A stretch of DNA of 64,000 nucleotides, taken from the NCBI RefSeq assembly GCF_030316765.1, contig NZ_JASZYT010000020.1:1-64000 (forward strand), given 5' to 3'. Position 1 is the first letter of the stretch. Every line of letters starts with the position of its first letter. A program made the translations under genes and the position numbers. Shown here piece by piece: positions 40,666 through 49,262 of this stretch. The notes under the pieces were generated by a model. The model saw nothing but the letters and a program-made list of their open reading frames with translations, ran no database searches and had not been told where the DNA came from. Source of the stretch: Variovorax saccharolyticus. GTDB lineage: Bacteria > Pseudomonadota > Gammaproteobacteria > Burkholderiales > Burkholderiaceae_C.

Positions 40666-41084
40666 GATATGAAATTCCCGCCACCAAGAAGCTCGTGTAC
40701 GAGATGTCGATCCCGATCCGCTGGGGCGACATGGACGCGATGGGCCATCTCAACAACACCAGCTACTTCCGCTACCTGGAGATCGCGCGCATCGACTGGA
40801 TGCATTCGATCGGCCACGAGCCCGAGCCGGAAGGGCATGGCATGGTGATCGTCAACGCCTTCTGCAACTTCTACCGCCAGCTCGAGTACCCGGGCGACGT
40901 GCTGCTGAAGATGTATGTCAGCGATCCAGGCCGCACCACCTTCGAGAGCTGGGCCACGATGGCCCGCGCCGATGCGCCCGATGTGATCTGCGCGGCCGGC
41001 GGCGCGACCACGATCTGGGTCGACTTCCCGAAGCAGAAAGCGCTGCCGCTGCCCGACTGGCTCCGAACGCTGGTGACGGCGTAG
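40662..41084 (+). CDS. Acyl-CoA thioesterase, YbgC/4-hydroxybenzoyl-CoA type hotdog fold
   Basis: The protein has 140 residues. IPIRWGDMDAMGHLNNTSYF carries the Asp-x-x-x-His active-site pattern of hotdog-fold acyl-CoA thioesterases, then YLEIARIDWM and the family's central strand FCNFYRQLEYPGDVLLKMYV. It overlaps the preceding transporter gene by ATGA. It may hydrolyse a CoA ester connected with the SDR two genes upstream. Confidence 0.88.
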   Translation: MRYEIPATKKLVYEMSIPIRWGDMDAMGHLNNTSYFRYLEIARIDWMHSIGHEPEPEGHGMVIVNAFCNFYRQLEYPGDVLLKMYVSDPGRTTFESWATMARADAPDVICAAGGATTIWVDFPKQKALPLPDWLRTLVTA

Positions 41085-41094
41085 CGGCGCCCGC

Positions 41095-42465
41095 TCAGGC
41101 CGGGCGCAGCACGATGCGCGCCTCGAAGCCGGTGGCGGCCCCCGAGGCCGGCGAGGCCAGGTCGAGTCGCGCACCGAGCTTCTCGACGATGGTGCCGACG
41201 ATCGACAGCCCAAGGCCGTAGCCGGCGCGGTCGGAGCCATGGCGAACGTGGCGGTTCTGCAGGGTGCGCAGCTGCTCCGGGTTGACGCCGGGGCCAAAAT
41301 CGCGGACCGCCAGCGTGCACGGCGCCATCACTTCGATCACCACGCGGCCGCGCCCGTAGCGCAAGGCGTTCTCGACCAGGTTGCGCAGCGCGATCGCGAG
41401 CGCGTCGACATCGCCGAGCGCGATCGGCGGCTCGCTGTCGGGCACCTTGAGCGACAGGCGTTCGTTGACGCGCGGGTCCTGCCAGAACTCCTGCGCCACC
41501 GTGCCGGCCAGCTGGACCAGATCGATCGGCGCGCGCGTCAGTGCGGCGCCGGATTCGGCCCGGGACAGCTGAAGCAGTTTTTCAGTGCGGTGGCCCAGCA
41601 TCTGCAGCGCGTCGAGCGCGGCCTGCACGTCCTCGCGCTTGAGGTCGTGCTCGAGCGCGGTCTGCAGCCGCAGGCGCGCCGCCGCCAGCGGGGTGCGCAG
41701 CTCGTGCGCCGCGTTGGCCGCCAGCGCGCGCTCGACGTCCAGCGACTGCGACAGGCGCTCCAGCAGCAGGCTGACGTGGTCGGCCACGGAGCGCAGTTCC
41801 TTGGGCAGGCCCGGCAGCCGGATCGGGCGCAGGTCGACGCCGCTGCGCTGCTCGATCTCGCCGGCCAGCTGCTGCAGCACCCGCAGTTCGCTGCGCGCCA
41901 CGTTGCGCAGCACCAGTGCCAGCAGCGGCAGCACCGCCCCGAGCGGGATGATGAGGCCGAACAGGGTGCGGTTGAGCGCGCTGCGTCGTTCGTCCAGCGG
42001 ATCGGCGACCTGAAGGAACAGCTCGCGCGTCGGATGCCGCACGGTGTAGATGCGCCACTGCTCGGTGTTGGCGAAGCCGGGGGCCAACGGCACGTCGAAG
42101 GCGCTGACCGGCGCCTCGGCCGAGCGCAGCAGCACGCGTTCGTGCAGGTTGACCACCTGGTACATCACGGCGTCGGTCGGATAGAGCTGCGGCGGCGCGA
42201 TCAGCGGGCTCCGCGTATCGGGGTTCTCGCGCTGCAGCTTGTCGAGCTCGTGCACCGCCATGTCGAACATGCGATGCGAGACCTCGATAAGCTCGCTGTC
42301 GAAATTGTGGTTGATCTCGCGGTCCACATACCAGACGACGCCGAGCACGCACAGCAGCCAGACGCCGCCGACCCAGACGATCAGGGTGCGCGTGAGGCGG
42401 CCCGCGAGGGAATCCCGCCGGCTCAGCCGCTCGGCGCCGGCATGCTGCAATTGCTTGAAGTTCAT
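41095..42465 (-). CDS. Sensor histidine kinase, PmrB/QseC-like
   Basis: The protein has 456 residues. Transmembrane helices lie at about 27-47 and 168-187, with a 120-residue periplasmic sensor between, followed by HAMP-like and HisKA regions (ANAAHELRTPLAAARLRLQT, phospho-acceptor His254) and the HATPase domain (NLVENALRYGRG, DFGPGVN, GYGLGLSIVGTIVEKLGA). Its start overlaps the response-regulator stop (ATGA). With the regulator it faces a PAP2 phosphatase and eptA, which suggests sensing of envelope-active cationic compounds or metals. Confidence 0.92.
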   Translation of the reverse strand: MNFKQLQHAGAERLSRRDSLAGRLTRTLIVWVGGVWLLCVLGVVWYVDREINHNFDSELIEVSHRMFDMAVHELDKLQRENPDTRSPLIAPPQLYPTDAVMYQVVNLHERVLLRSAEAPVSAFDVPLAPGFANTEQWRIYTVRHPTRELFLQVADPLDERRSALNRTLFGLIIPLGAVLPLLALVLRNVARSELRVLQQLAGEIEQRSGVDLRPIRLPGLPKELRSVADHVSLLLERLSQSLDVERALAANAAHELRTPLAAARLRLQTALEHDLKREDVQAALDALQMLGHRTEKLLQLSRAESGAALTRAPIDLVQLAGTVAQEFWQDPRVNERLSLKVPDSEPPIALGDVDALAIALRNLVENALRYGRGRVVIEVMAPCTLAVRDFGPGVNPEQLRTLQNRHVRHGSDRAGYGLGLSIVGTIVEKLGARLDLASPASGAATGFEARIVLRPA

Positions 42466-43139
42466 TCTTCTTCTTCGTCCGGTGCGAACGAGAGCCGGTA
42501 GCCCAGGCCGCGCAGGGTCTGGATGTACTTGCGCCCGAGCTTGCGCCGCAGTCGGCTGATGAAGACTTCCAGCGTGTTGCTGTCGGCCTCGTCGCCGAAG
42601 CCGTAGAGCGCGTCGGCCAGGTTCTCCCGGGTGTGGATGCGCTCGGGGCGGGTGGCCATGACGCGCAGCAGTGCCCACTCCTTCTGGGTCAGCGTGACCG
42701 GGAAGCCGTCCTTGCGCACCAGGTCGTGCGCGAGGTCGATCTCCAGCGTTCCGAGCTTGAGCACCGGGGCGCTGCTGGTGCTGCGCCGGCGTTCGACCGC
42801 GCGCAGCCGGGCCAGCAGTTCCGCCGGGTCATAGGGCTTGATCAGGTAGTCGTCGGCGCCGGCGTCGAGCCCGCGGATGCGGTCCGTGACCTGGTCGCGG
42901 GCGGTGAGCACGATCACGATCGGACGCTCGCGCAGGGCCCGGATGGTCGGCAGCAGCGACAGGCCGTCGCCGTCGCCGAGGTGCAGGTCGAGCAGCACGG
43001 CCGCGTACTGCACGGCGGCCAGCGCGGCACGGGCTTCCGCAAGACCGGGCGCGACGTCGACCACGAAGGCCTTGGCCTCCAGGTAGCTGCAGACGGCCCC
43101 GGCCAGTGCGACGTCGTCCTCCACCAGCAATATGCGCAC
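42462..43139 (-). CDS. OmpR-family response regulator, PmrA/QseB-like
   Basis: The protein has 225 residues from GTG 43139. The receiver has the acidic pair in LLVEDDVALAG, phospho-acceptor Asp51 in LLDLHLGDGDG, the Thr in VLTARDQVTD and Lys101 in LIKPYDPAELLAR. The C-terminal winged helix has TLTQKEWALLRVMATRPERI and SNTLEVFISRLRRKLG. It ends in a run of four Glu. It is co-transcribed with its kinase and divergent from pap2-eptA, where 6-N5-6 direct repeats are probable binding sites. Confidence 0.93.
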   Translation of the reverse strand: MRILLVEDDVALAGAVCSYLEAKAFVVDVAPGLAEARAALAAVQYAAVLLDLHLGDGDGLSLLPTIRALRERPIVIVLTARDQVTDRIRGLDAGADDYLIKPYDPAELLARLRAVERRRSTSSAPVLKLGTLEIDLAHDLVRKDGFPVTLTQKEWALLRVMATRPERIHTRENLADALYGFGDEADSNTLEVFISRLRRKLGRKYIQTLRGLGYRLSFAPDEEEE

Positions 43140-43212
43140 GACACGGTCCTTTCAAAAGCAGTGAGTCTAGAGCGAACACGCCCGGGCCCTGTTCACGCGG
43201 CGTCCGGCGCCG

Positions 43213-43229
43213 CTTCAGGCTGGGTTCAT
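43213..43229 (+). promoter_or_regulatory. PmrA/QseB-box-like direct repeat upstream of the PAP2 gene
   Basis: CTTCAG (43213-43218) and GTTCAT (43224-43229) are separated by 5 bp, the geometry of PmrA boxes (6-N5-6 direct repeat). The site is 24 bp before the PAP2 ATG and in the gap shared with the response-regulator gene. A closer match with the same layout precedes eptA. Confidence 0.5.
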
Positions 43230-43253
43230 GCGTGCCGACTAAGCTTGCGCCGC

Positions 43254-43961
43254 ATGATTCGCTCTGCCGCTGCCCGTCCGCTCGCCCTGACCCTTTTCGC
43301 ACTCGCCTTGCTGCTGGCCTGGGATGCCAGCGGCCTCGACCTCGTGCTGGCCAGGCTGGCCGGCACGCCGACGGGCTTTCCCTGGCGCGACGACGCCTTC
43401 GTCGTGAAGGTGATGCACGAGGGCGCCAAGTCGCTGAGCTGGCTGCTGGTGATCGGGCTTTTCGTCGCCATCCGCTGGCCGGTCGGCCTGCTGCGCCGGC
43501 TGGGGCGCGGCGAAAGGATCCAGCTCGCCCTCACGGCGCTGGCCTCCGTCACCGTGATCTCGGCCTTCAAGTACACCAGCAGGACCAGCTGCCCCTGGGA
43601 CCTCCAGGTCTTCGGCGGCACGGCGCAGCATGTGTCGCACTGGGCCTGGGGCCTGCGCGATGGCGGCCCGGGCAAGTGCTTTCCGGCCGGCCATGCCTCG
43701 GCCGCCTTCGCCTACCTGGGCGGGTATTTCGTCTTTCGCCGGCGCTCGCCCGCGGTGGCGCGCGCCTGGTTCGCCTGCGCGCTGGTCGCGGGCCTGGCGC
43801 TGGGCCTGTCGCAGCAGTTGCGCGGCGCGCACTACATGAGCCATACGCTGTGGACCGCCTGGCTGTGCTGGGTCACGGCTTTCGCGATCGATTCGCTGGT
43901 GCAGGCGCGCGCGAGCCGGCGCGACTTGCCGCCCGCCTTGCCGAAGCTGAACGAAAGCTGA
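43254..43961 (+). CDS. PAP2-family lipid phosphatase
   Basis: This 235-residue inner-membrane protein has five or six transmembrane helices. The PAP2 signature is present as KYTSRTSCPWD, then CFPAGHASAAFAYLGGYFVF (the SGH-like motif reads AGH) and SQQLRGAHYMSHTLWTAWLC. Its position between a PmrAB-like system and eptA suggests lipid A or undecaprenyl phosphate remodelling (LpxT/LpxE-like), but the exact lipid is not evident from sequence. Confidence 0.87.
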   Translation: MIRSAAARPLALTLFALALLLAWDASGLDLVLARLAGTPTGFPWRDDAFVVKVMHEGAKSLSWLLVIGLFVAIRWPVGLLRRLGRGERIQLALTALASVTVISAFKYTSRTSCPWDLQVFGGTAQHVSHWAWGLRDGGPGKCFPAGHASAAFAYLGGYFVFRRRSPAVARAWFACALVAGLALGLSQQLRGAHYMSHTLWTAWLCWVTAFAIDSLVQARASRRDLPPALPKLNES

Positions 43962-43968
43962 TGCGGGC

Positions 43969-43985
43969 ATTCAGGGGGATTTCAG
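43969..43985 (+). promoter_or_regulatory. PmrA/QseB-box-like direct repeat upstream of eptA
   Basis: ATTCAG (43969-43974) and TTTCAG (43980-43985) flank 5 bp, a near-perfect direct repeat with PmrA-box geometry. It lies 22 bp before the eptA ATG and matches the CTTCAG-N5-GTTCAT repeat before the PAP2 gene. This supports separate control of eptA by the adjacent regulator. Confidence 0.55.
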
Positions 43986-44007
43986 TCCCGCTGCCTAGTC
44001 TTGGCGG

Positions 44008-45828
44008 ATGCTTGGAATTCCTTCGCGCCCGCCCTCCTTTCCCCAACACACAGCCCCCGCCAAGGGTGCGCTCCCCGGCGCCGCCCAGGCCGCGGGCGTC
44101 ACGCCCTGGCAGGCCATCGACGACTGGCTGGCGCGGCCCCGCTCGCCGCGCCGGGTCGTCGTCTGGCTGAGCCTGTACCTTGCGGTCGCGGCCAATTGGC
44201 CCCTATGGAACGAACTGGCCCGCATCGGCGGTGCGCCCAGCGTCTACCTGCCTTCGATCGCGACGATGCTGCTGCTCATGGTGTGCGGCACGGTCGCGCT
44301 GCTGTCGTTCACGGCCTGGTCGCGCTGGATGAAGCCGATCTGGTTCGGCGTCGTGGTGCTGGCCGCGGTGGCCCAGCACTACATGCTGAGCTATCGCGTG
44401 GTGATGGATCCGACGATGCTCGCCAACGCGATGCAGACCGATGCCAACGAAGTGCGCGACCTCCTGAGCTGGCGGCTCGCGCTGAACGTGCTGTGGGTCG
44501 GCGCGCTGCCGGCCTGGGCGCTCTGGCGTGTCCGCCTGACGCCGCAGCCCTTCGTGTCGCAGGCCTGGCGCAACGGCGTGCTGCTGCTCGCGGTGGCGGC
44601 CCTGGCCGCCGGCGGCGTGATGGCGGCCAACCGGCAGTTGGCGCCTCTGATGCGGAACAACATCCACCTGCGCTACATGATGAACCCGCTGGCGAGCCTC
44701 TACTCGACCGGCTCCGTCACGCTGCGGCCGCTCTTCAAGCACAGTCGCAAGCTGATCCCGGTGACCGCAGGCACCGCGCTGGGCGCGAGCTACGCGGCGC
44801 AGGCGAAGCCGCCGCTGTTCGTGCTGGTGGTGGGCGAGACGGCACGCGCCGATCACTTCGGCCTCAATGGCTATGCGCGCGACACCACGCCGCAGCTCGC
44901 GGCGCGGCAGGTGCTGAGCTATCGCGACGTGCATTCCTGCGGCACTAACACGCTGGCCTCCGTGCCGTGCATGTTCTCGCCGCTGGGCAAGCTGGGCTAC
45001 GAGGCGCGCAAGGACGACTACGAGAACCTCATGGACGTGTTGCAGGCCTCGGGCCTGGCGGTGTTCTGGCTCGACAACCAGGCCGGCGGCTGCAAGGGCG
45101 TGTGCGACCGCATTCCCCATGCCTCGGCCTTCGACCCGCTGGACCCGGCCGTGAAGAGCGCCTTGTGCGAGGGCGACGAGTGTCTCGACGACGTCATGCT
45201 CAAGGGCCTGGACGAGCGCCTGGCCGCACTGCCGGCCGAGCGCCGCGCCAAGGGCGTGGTGCTGGTGATGCACCAGATGGGGAGCCATGGCCCGTCGTAC
45301 TTCAAGCGTTCGTCGCCCGACGTGAAGCGCTTCCTGCCCGAGTGCACCAGCAACGCGCTGGCCGAGTGCAGCCACTACGAACTGCTGAACGGCTACGACA
45401 ACTCGATCGCCTACACGGACCGCTTCCTCGGCAAGACCATCGACTGGCTCAAGGCGCAGTCGGGCCGCTTCGATCCGGCGCTGCTCTACCTGAGCGACCA
45501 TGGCGAGTCGCTCGGCGAGTACGGCCTGTTCCTGCATGGCGTGCCCTATGGCTTCGCGCCCGAAGTGCAGAAGCACGTGCCCATGGTGACCTGGTTCAGC
45601 GACGGCATGAAGGCCCGGCGGCGCCTCTCCACGGCCTGCATGGAATCGGGCCTGGACACGCCGCTCACGCACGACAACCTGTACCACACGGTGCTCGGCG
45701 TGATGGATGTGGCGACGCCGACCTACAAGCCGGCGCTCGATGCCCTGGCGGCGTGCCGCGGGCACGATGCGGTGGCGGCTACTTCTTCTCGCGCGGCAGC
45801 CGTCCCATCAGGAAAAACTCCGGGTTAG
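44008..45828 (+). CDS. eptA: Phosphoethanolamine-lipid A transferase EptA
   Basis: The protein has 606 residues. Five N-terminal transmembrane helices (about 50-205) anchor a periplasmic alkaline-phosphatase-like catalytic domain: FVLVVGETARADHFGLNGYA with the zinc-binding Glu, CGTNTLASVPCMFSPLG with the nucleophile Thr315 between paired cysteines, MHQMGSHGPSY, and LYLSDHGESLGEYGLFLHG. Adding phosphoethanolamine to lipid A lowers surface charge and gives resistance to polymyxin-type peptides. The C-terminus overlaps the convergent AhpD-like gene by 50 bp. It is probably controlled by the neighbouring two-component system. Confidence 0.95.
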   Translation: MLGIPSRPPSFPQHTAPAKGALPGAAQAAGVTPWQAIDDWLARPRSPRRVVVWLSLYLAVAANWPLWNELARIGGAPSVYLPSIATMLLLMVCGTVALLSFTAWSRWMKPIWFGVVVLAAVAQHYMLSYRVVMDPTMLANAMQTDANEVRDLLSWRLALNVLWVGALPAWALWRVRLTPQPFVSQAWRNGVLLLAVAALAAGGVMAANRQLAPLMRNNIHLRYMMNPLASLYSTGSVTLRPLFKHSRKLIPVTAGTALGASYAAQAKPPLFVLVVGETARADHFGLNGYARDTTPQLAARQVLSYRDVHSCGTNTLASVPCMFSPLGKLGYEARKDDYENLMDVLQASGLAVFWLDNQAGGCKGVCDRIPHASAFDPLDPAVKSALCEGDECLDDVMLKGLDERLAALPAERRAKGVVLVMHQMGSHGPSYFKRSSPDVKRFLPECTSNALAECSHYELLNGYDNSIAYTDRFLGKTIDWLKAQSGRFDPALLYLSDHGESLGEYGLFLHGVPYGFAPEVQKHVPMVTWFSDGMKARRRLSTACMESGLDTPLTHDNLYHTVLGVMDVATPTYKPALDALAACRGHDAVAATSSRAAAVPSGKTPG

Positions 45829-46357
45829 GCTGCATGCCGCTGAAGCTCGCCAAGCGGTTCGACAGGCCGAAGAAGGCGGTGATGGCGGCGATGTCCCAGA
45901 TGTCCTCGTCGTCGAAGCCGTGGGCGTGCAGCGGCGCGAAGTCGCTGTCGTCGATCTCGTGCGACCGCTCGCAGACCTTCATCGCGAACGCGAGCATCGC
46001 GCGCTGGCGCGGCGTGATGTCGGCGCGGCGCCAGTTGACCGCCACCTGGTCGGCCACCAGCGGTTTCTTCTCGTAGATGCGCAGCAGCGCGCCGTGCGCG
46101 ACCACGCAATAGAGGCACTTGTTCACCGCGCTGGTGGCGGTGACGATCATCTCGCGGTCGCCCTTGGTGAGCGAGCCTTCCTCCTTCAGCATCAGCGCGT
46201 CGTGGTAGGCGAAGAAGGCGCGCCACTCGGCCGGCCGGCGGGCAAGCGCGAGAAACACGTTGGGCACGAAGCCGGCCTTTTCCTGGACTTCGAGCACCGC
46301 GGCGCGGATGTCGTCAGGCAGGTCCTTGAGTTCGGCCAGGGGGTAGCGATCGGTCAT
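45779..46357 (-). CDS. AhpD-like carboxymuconolactone decarboxylase-family protein
   Basis: The protein has 192 residues. NKCLYCVVAHGALLR carries the CxxCxxxH redox motif of AhpD-like peroxidase-related enzymes; GLSNRLASFSGMQPNPEFF is typical of the C-terminus of this subgroup. Such proteins act as peroxidases or thiol-disulfide partners. It starts at ATG 46357 after GGAGAC. Its last 17 codons overlap the end of eptA on the other strand. Confidence 0.88.
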   Translation of the reverse strand: MTDRYPLAELKDLPDDIRAAVLEVQEKAGFVPNVFLALARRPAEWRAFFAYHDALMLKEEGSLTKGDREMIVTATSAVNKCLYCVVAHGALLRIYEKKPLVADQVAVNWRRADITPRQRAMLAFAMKVCERSHEIDDSDFAPLHAHGFDDEDIWDIAAITAFFGLSNRLASFSGMQPNPEFFLMGRLPREKK

Positions 46358-46395
46358 GGGGTCTCCTTGGTTCCCTTGTCTGGGCAGCCGCAGGA

Positions 46396-47154
46396 TCATA
46401 GGGAGTGCGGAAGAACGAGCTCGCTGTCGTCCTTCAGCTCGACCCCGGTCAGGCCGCGGCGCAAGGCTTCGCGCAGCAGCCATCCGAGCTTGAAGGCGGC
46501 GCTGGCGTAGGGCAGGCCCTCGGGCCGCACGTTCGAGATGCAGTTGCGCTCGGCGTCGTGGCGGCCGCGCCGCGGTGTGTGGGTGATGTAGATCCCGAGG
46601 CTGTCGGGCGAGCTCAGGCCCGGTCTTTCCCCGATCAACATGACCGACATCCGCGCGCCGAAGGCCTCGCCGATCTCGTCGGCCAGGGCAACGCGCGCCT
46701 GCGTCGCGATCACCACGGGCGCCAGCGCCAGCCCGGGCGGGGGCTGCTCCCGCAGGGCTGCGAGCAGCGGCGCCGCATGGCGGGCCACCGCCAGCGAGGA
46801 CAGGCCGTCGCCGATCACGATGCACAGGTCGACCGGCGAGAGGCTGCCGGCGCGCAGTTGCTGCGCGTCGCCGGCATCGAGCTGGCGGCCCAGGTCGGGG
46901 CGCCGCAGGTAGGCCGTGCGGTCGGGCGCGCGGCTGCGGGCCTGCGCCACCGCCCAGCCGCCATCGCCCAGCGCAGCGGCGAGCGCCGGCACGTCGAGCG
47001 CCGCATGGATCGCGTCGCGCGCCATCGCATGCGCCCAGCCGAAGCGCAGCACCTCGTCGGTCGGCATGCCGGCGCCGGCGCGGCCGAGCGCCAGCCGTGC
47101 CGGCGTCGCACGGCGCCAGTCGCTCCAGGGGCTCGGGGTGACGATGTCGTTCAT
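46396..47154 (-). CDS. eutC: Ethanolamine ammonia-lyase small subunit EutC
   Basis: The protein has 252 residues. ARLALGRAGAGMPTDEVLRF is the conserved N-terminal stretch and VDLCIVIGDGLSSLAVARHA the cobalamin-side region; LIGERPGLSSPDSLGIYITH and RNCISNVRPEGLPYASAAFK complete the family pattern. With EutB it forms the adenosylcobalamin-dependent enzyme that splits ethanolamine into acetaldehyde and ammonia. It overlaps eutB by four bases (ATGA). Confidence 0.95.
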   Translation of the reverse strand: MNDIVTPSPWSDWRRATPARLALGRAGAGMPTDEVLRFGWAHAMARDAIHAALDVPALAAALGDGGWAVAQARSRAPDRTAYLRRPDLGRQLDAGDAQQLRAGSLSPVDLCIVIGDGLSSLAVARHAAPLLAALREQPPPGLALAPVVIATQARVALADEIGEAFGARMSVMLIGERPGLSSPDSLGIYITHTPRRGRHDAERNCISNVRPEGLPYASAAFKLGWLLREALRRGLTGVELKDDSELVLPHSL

Positions 47155-48545
47155 CGCGTCAGCGCCGTCAGGGCGCCCATGTCGGCCAGCAGGCGGTTGG
47201 CCGAGGGTGGATGCAGGCGGCCGCCGCCGTCGCTGATGCGCATGCGCTGCAGCCAGGCCTCGAACTCGGGCGCGCGCTTGAGGCCCATGGTGTCGCGCAG
47301 GAAGAGGGCGTCGTGGAAGGAGGTGCTCTGGTAGTTGAGCATCACGTCGTCGGCGCCCGGCACGCCCATGATGAAGTTGATGCCGGCCGTGCCGAGCAGC
47401 ACCAGCAGTGTGTCCATGTCGTCCTGGTCGGCCTCGGCGTGGTTGGTGTAGCAGACATCGCAGCCGATCGGCAGGCCCAGGAGCTTGCCGCAGAAGTGAT
47501 CCTCGAGGCCGGCGCGGATGATCTGCTTGCCGTCGTACAGGTACTCGGGTCCGATGAAGCCGACCACGGTGTTGATCAGCAGCGGCTGGTAGCGCCGTGC
47601 CAGGGCATAGGCGCGGGCCTCGCAGGTCTGCTGGTCGACGCCGAAGTTGGCGTTGGCCGACAGCGCGCTGCCCTGGCCGGTCTCGAAGTACATGCAGTTG
47701 CGGCCCACGGTGCCGCGGTTCAGAGACTGCGCCGCCGCATGCGCCTCGTCGAGCAACTCCGGCGTGACTCCGAACGAGAGGTTGGTCTTCTCGCTGCCGC
47801 CGATGGACTGGAACACGAGGTCGATGGGCGCCCCGGATTCGGCCAGCTTCAGGGTGTTGGTGACGTGGGTCAGCACGCAGCTCTGGGTCGGGATCTCGAA
47901 GCGCTGGATGACCTCGTCGAGCAGGCGCAGCAGTTCGCCGAGCACCGGCATGCTGTCGGAGGCCGGGTTGAGTCCGATCACGGCATCGCCGGCGCCCATC
48001 AGCAGGCCGTCGAGTGTCGATGCCGCGACGCCGCGCAGGTCGTCGGTCGGGTGGTTGGGCTGCAGCCGCACCGCGAGGTGGCCGGGCAGTCCGAGGGTGT
48101 CGCGAAAGCGCGTGACCACGCTGCACTTGCGCGCCACCGCGATCAGGTCCTGGTTGCGCATCAGCTTCGAGGCGGCTGCCGCCATCTCCGGCGTGAGGCC
48201 GGCTGCCAGGGCGGTCAGGCTCGCGGTATCGGCGCGGTCGGACAGCAGCCAGTTGCGCAGGTCGCCGACTGTCAGGTGCGACACCGGCTCGAAAGCCGCG
48301 GCGTCGTGGCCGTCGATGATCAGCCGCGTGATGTTGTCGGCTTCGTAGGGGATCAGCGCCTCGTTGAGGAACTGCTTGAGCGGCGTTTCGGCGAGCACAT
48401 GGCGCGCTGCCATGCGCTGCTGCGCGGTGGCCGCGCCGATTCCGGCGAGGTAGTCGCCCGAGCGCGCCGGGCTGGCGAAAGCCATGACTTGCTTCAGGTC
48501 GTCGAAGTCGAAGACCTGCGAATCGATCGTGGTGCGGTAGCGCAT
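47151..48545 (-). CDS. eutB: Ethanolamine ammonia-lyase large subunit EutB
   Basis: This 464-residue catalytic TIM-barrel subunit includes IGLNPASDSMPVLGELLRLL, FQSIGGSEKTNLSFGVTPEL, GRNCMYFETGQGSALSANAN and YTNHAEADQDDMDTLLVLLG. Neither shell proteins nor the reactivase EutA, transporter or aldehyde dehydrogenase flank it. This is the short, compartment-free eutBC arrangement of betaproteobacteria, where acetaldehyde must be handled by enzymes encoded elsewhere. Confidence 0.96.
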   Translation of the reverse strand: MRYRTTIDSQVFDFDDLKQVMAFASPARSGDYLAGIGAATAQQRMAARHVLAETPLKQFLNEALIPYEADNITRLIIDGHDAAAFEPVSHLTVGDLRNWLLSDRADTASLTALAAGLTPEMAAAASKLMRNQDLIAVARKCSVVTRFRDTLGLPGHLAVRLQPNHPTDDLRGVAASTLDGLLMGAGDAVIGLNPASDSMPVLGELLRLLDEVIQRFEIPTQSCVLTHVTNTLKLAESGAPIDLVFQSIGGSEKTNLSFGVTPELLDEAHAAAQSLNRGTVGRNCMYFETGQGSALSANANFGVDQQTCEARAYALARRYQPLLINTVVGFIGPEYLYDGKQIIRAGLEDHFCGKLLGLPIGCDVCYTNHAEADQDDMDTLLVLLGTAGINFIMGVPGADDVMLNYQSTSFHDALFLRDTMGLKRAPEFEAWLQRMRISDGGGRLHPPSANRLLADMGALTALTR

Positions 48546-48657
48546 GGTGGCGTGGAGGGCCTCGATGAGTCGTTGGCAACGTTGTGCAAGAGCGGTGCCA
48601 GGCCGGCGCCGACCCGGCAATAATGAGGCCGTTTTTCCAATCAACCAAGGGTTTGCC

Positions 48658-49068
48658 GTGCGATCAGTTCTTTGTGCCGCCGTTGTTTCGATGTTCGTCC
48701 TGCCGAGCGCCTTTGCGCAATCGGCGCCGGTCACCAAGCCCAGCGGCCTGGTGTTCCAGTCGCTGGTCGACGGCAAGGGCGCCTCGCCGGCGGCCACCGA
48801 TGTCGTCAAGGTGCACTACCGCGGCACCTTCCCCGCCGACGGCAAGGAGTTCGACAGCTCCTACAAGCGCGGCGAGCCGACCGAGTTTCCGCTCAATGGC
48901 GTGATCCCGTGCTGGACCGAAGGCGTGCAGCTGATGAAGGTCGGCGGCAAGGCCAAGCTGACCTGCCCGCCGGCGATCGCCTATGGCACGCGCGGCGCGG
49001 GCGGGGTGATTCCGCCGAATGCCACGCTGAACTTCGAGATCGAGCTGATCGGGGTCAAGGGGAAGTAG
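48658..49068 (+). CDS. FKBP-type peptidyl-prolyl isomerase, exported
   Basis: The protein has 136 residues from GTG 48658, six bases after AAGGG. A signal peptide of about 21 residues (VLCAAVVSMFVLPSAFAQ) is followed by a single FKBP domain: KVHYRGTFPADGKEFDSSYK, EFPLNGVIPCWTEGVQLMKV and PPAIAYGTRGAGGVIPPNAT. It speeds proline isomerisation of periplasmic proteins. The dimerisation domain of FkpA/Mip is absent, so this is the minimal form. It is divergent from eutB. Confidence 0.92.
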   Translation: MRSVLCAAVVSMFVLPSAFAQSAPVTKPSGLVFQSLVDGKGASPAATDVVKVHYRGTFPADGKEFDSSYKRGEPTEFPLNGVIPCWTEGVQLMKVGGKAKLTCPPAIAYGTRGAGGVIPPNATLNFEIELIGVKGK

Positions 49069-49101
49069 TCAGCACTTTCGGGCTGCGTCTGGGGTGGCGA
49101 T

Positions 49102-49223
49102 GGCGGGCGGTATGCCCTGGGCCGGCCGACGTCACCGGCCCTTCGGGCTTCCCTGCGCTGCTCGCGACAGGCGGGGTCCGCGCAAACTCGCTCCGCTGCG
49201 CTCCACTCAGACACGCGCGGCCC
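49102..49223 (-). repeat. REP-like dispersed element, copy B (inverted)
   Basis: Reading the minus strand from 49223 to 49102 reproduces copy A at 5-128 almost base for base, with scattered substitutions. It lies between the convergent FKBP and opgD genes. Its left end (49102-49127) is a perfect inverted copy of 49263-49288, so a long stem-loop could form here. Confidence 0.8.
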
Positions 49224-49262
49224 TGATCCGCCTGCCGCTGCGCTGCTCGGCGGTGCCTCAAC

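Noticed and set aside
46396..48545. Bacterial microcompartment locus around eutBC
   Set aside because: No shell protein, EutA, EutG or EutE gene is adjacent; flanking genes are an AhpD-like protein and an FKBP isomerase.
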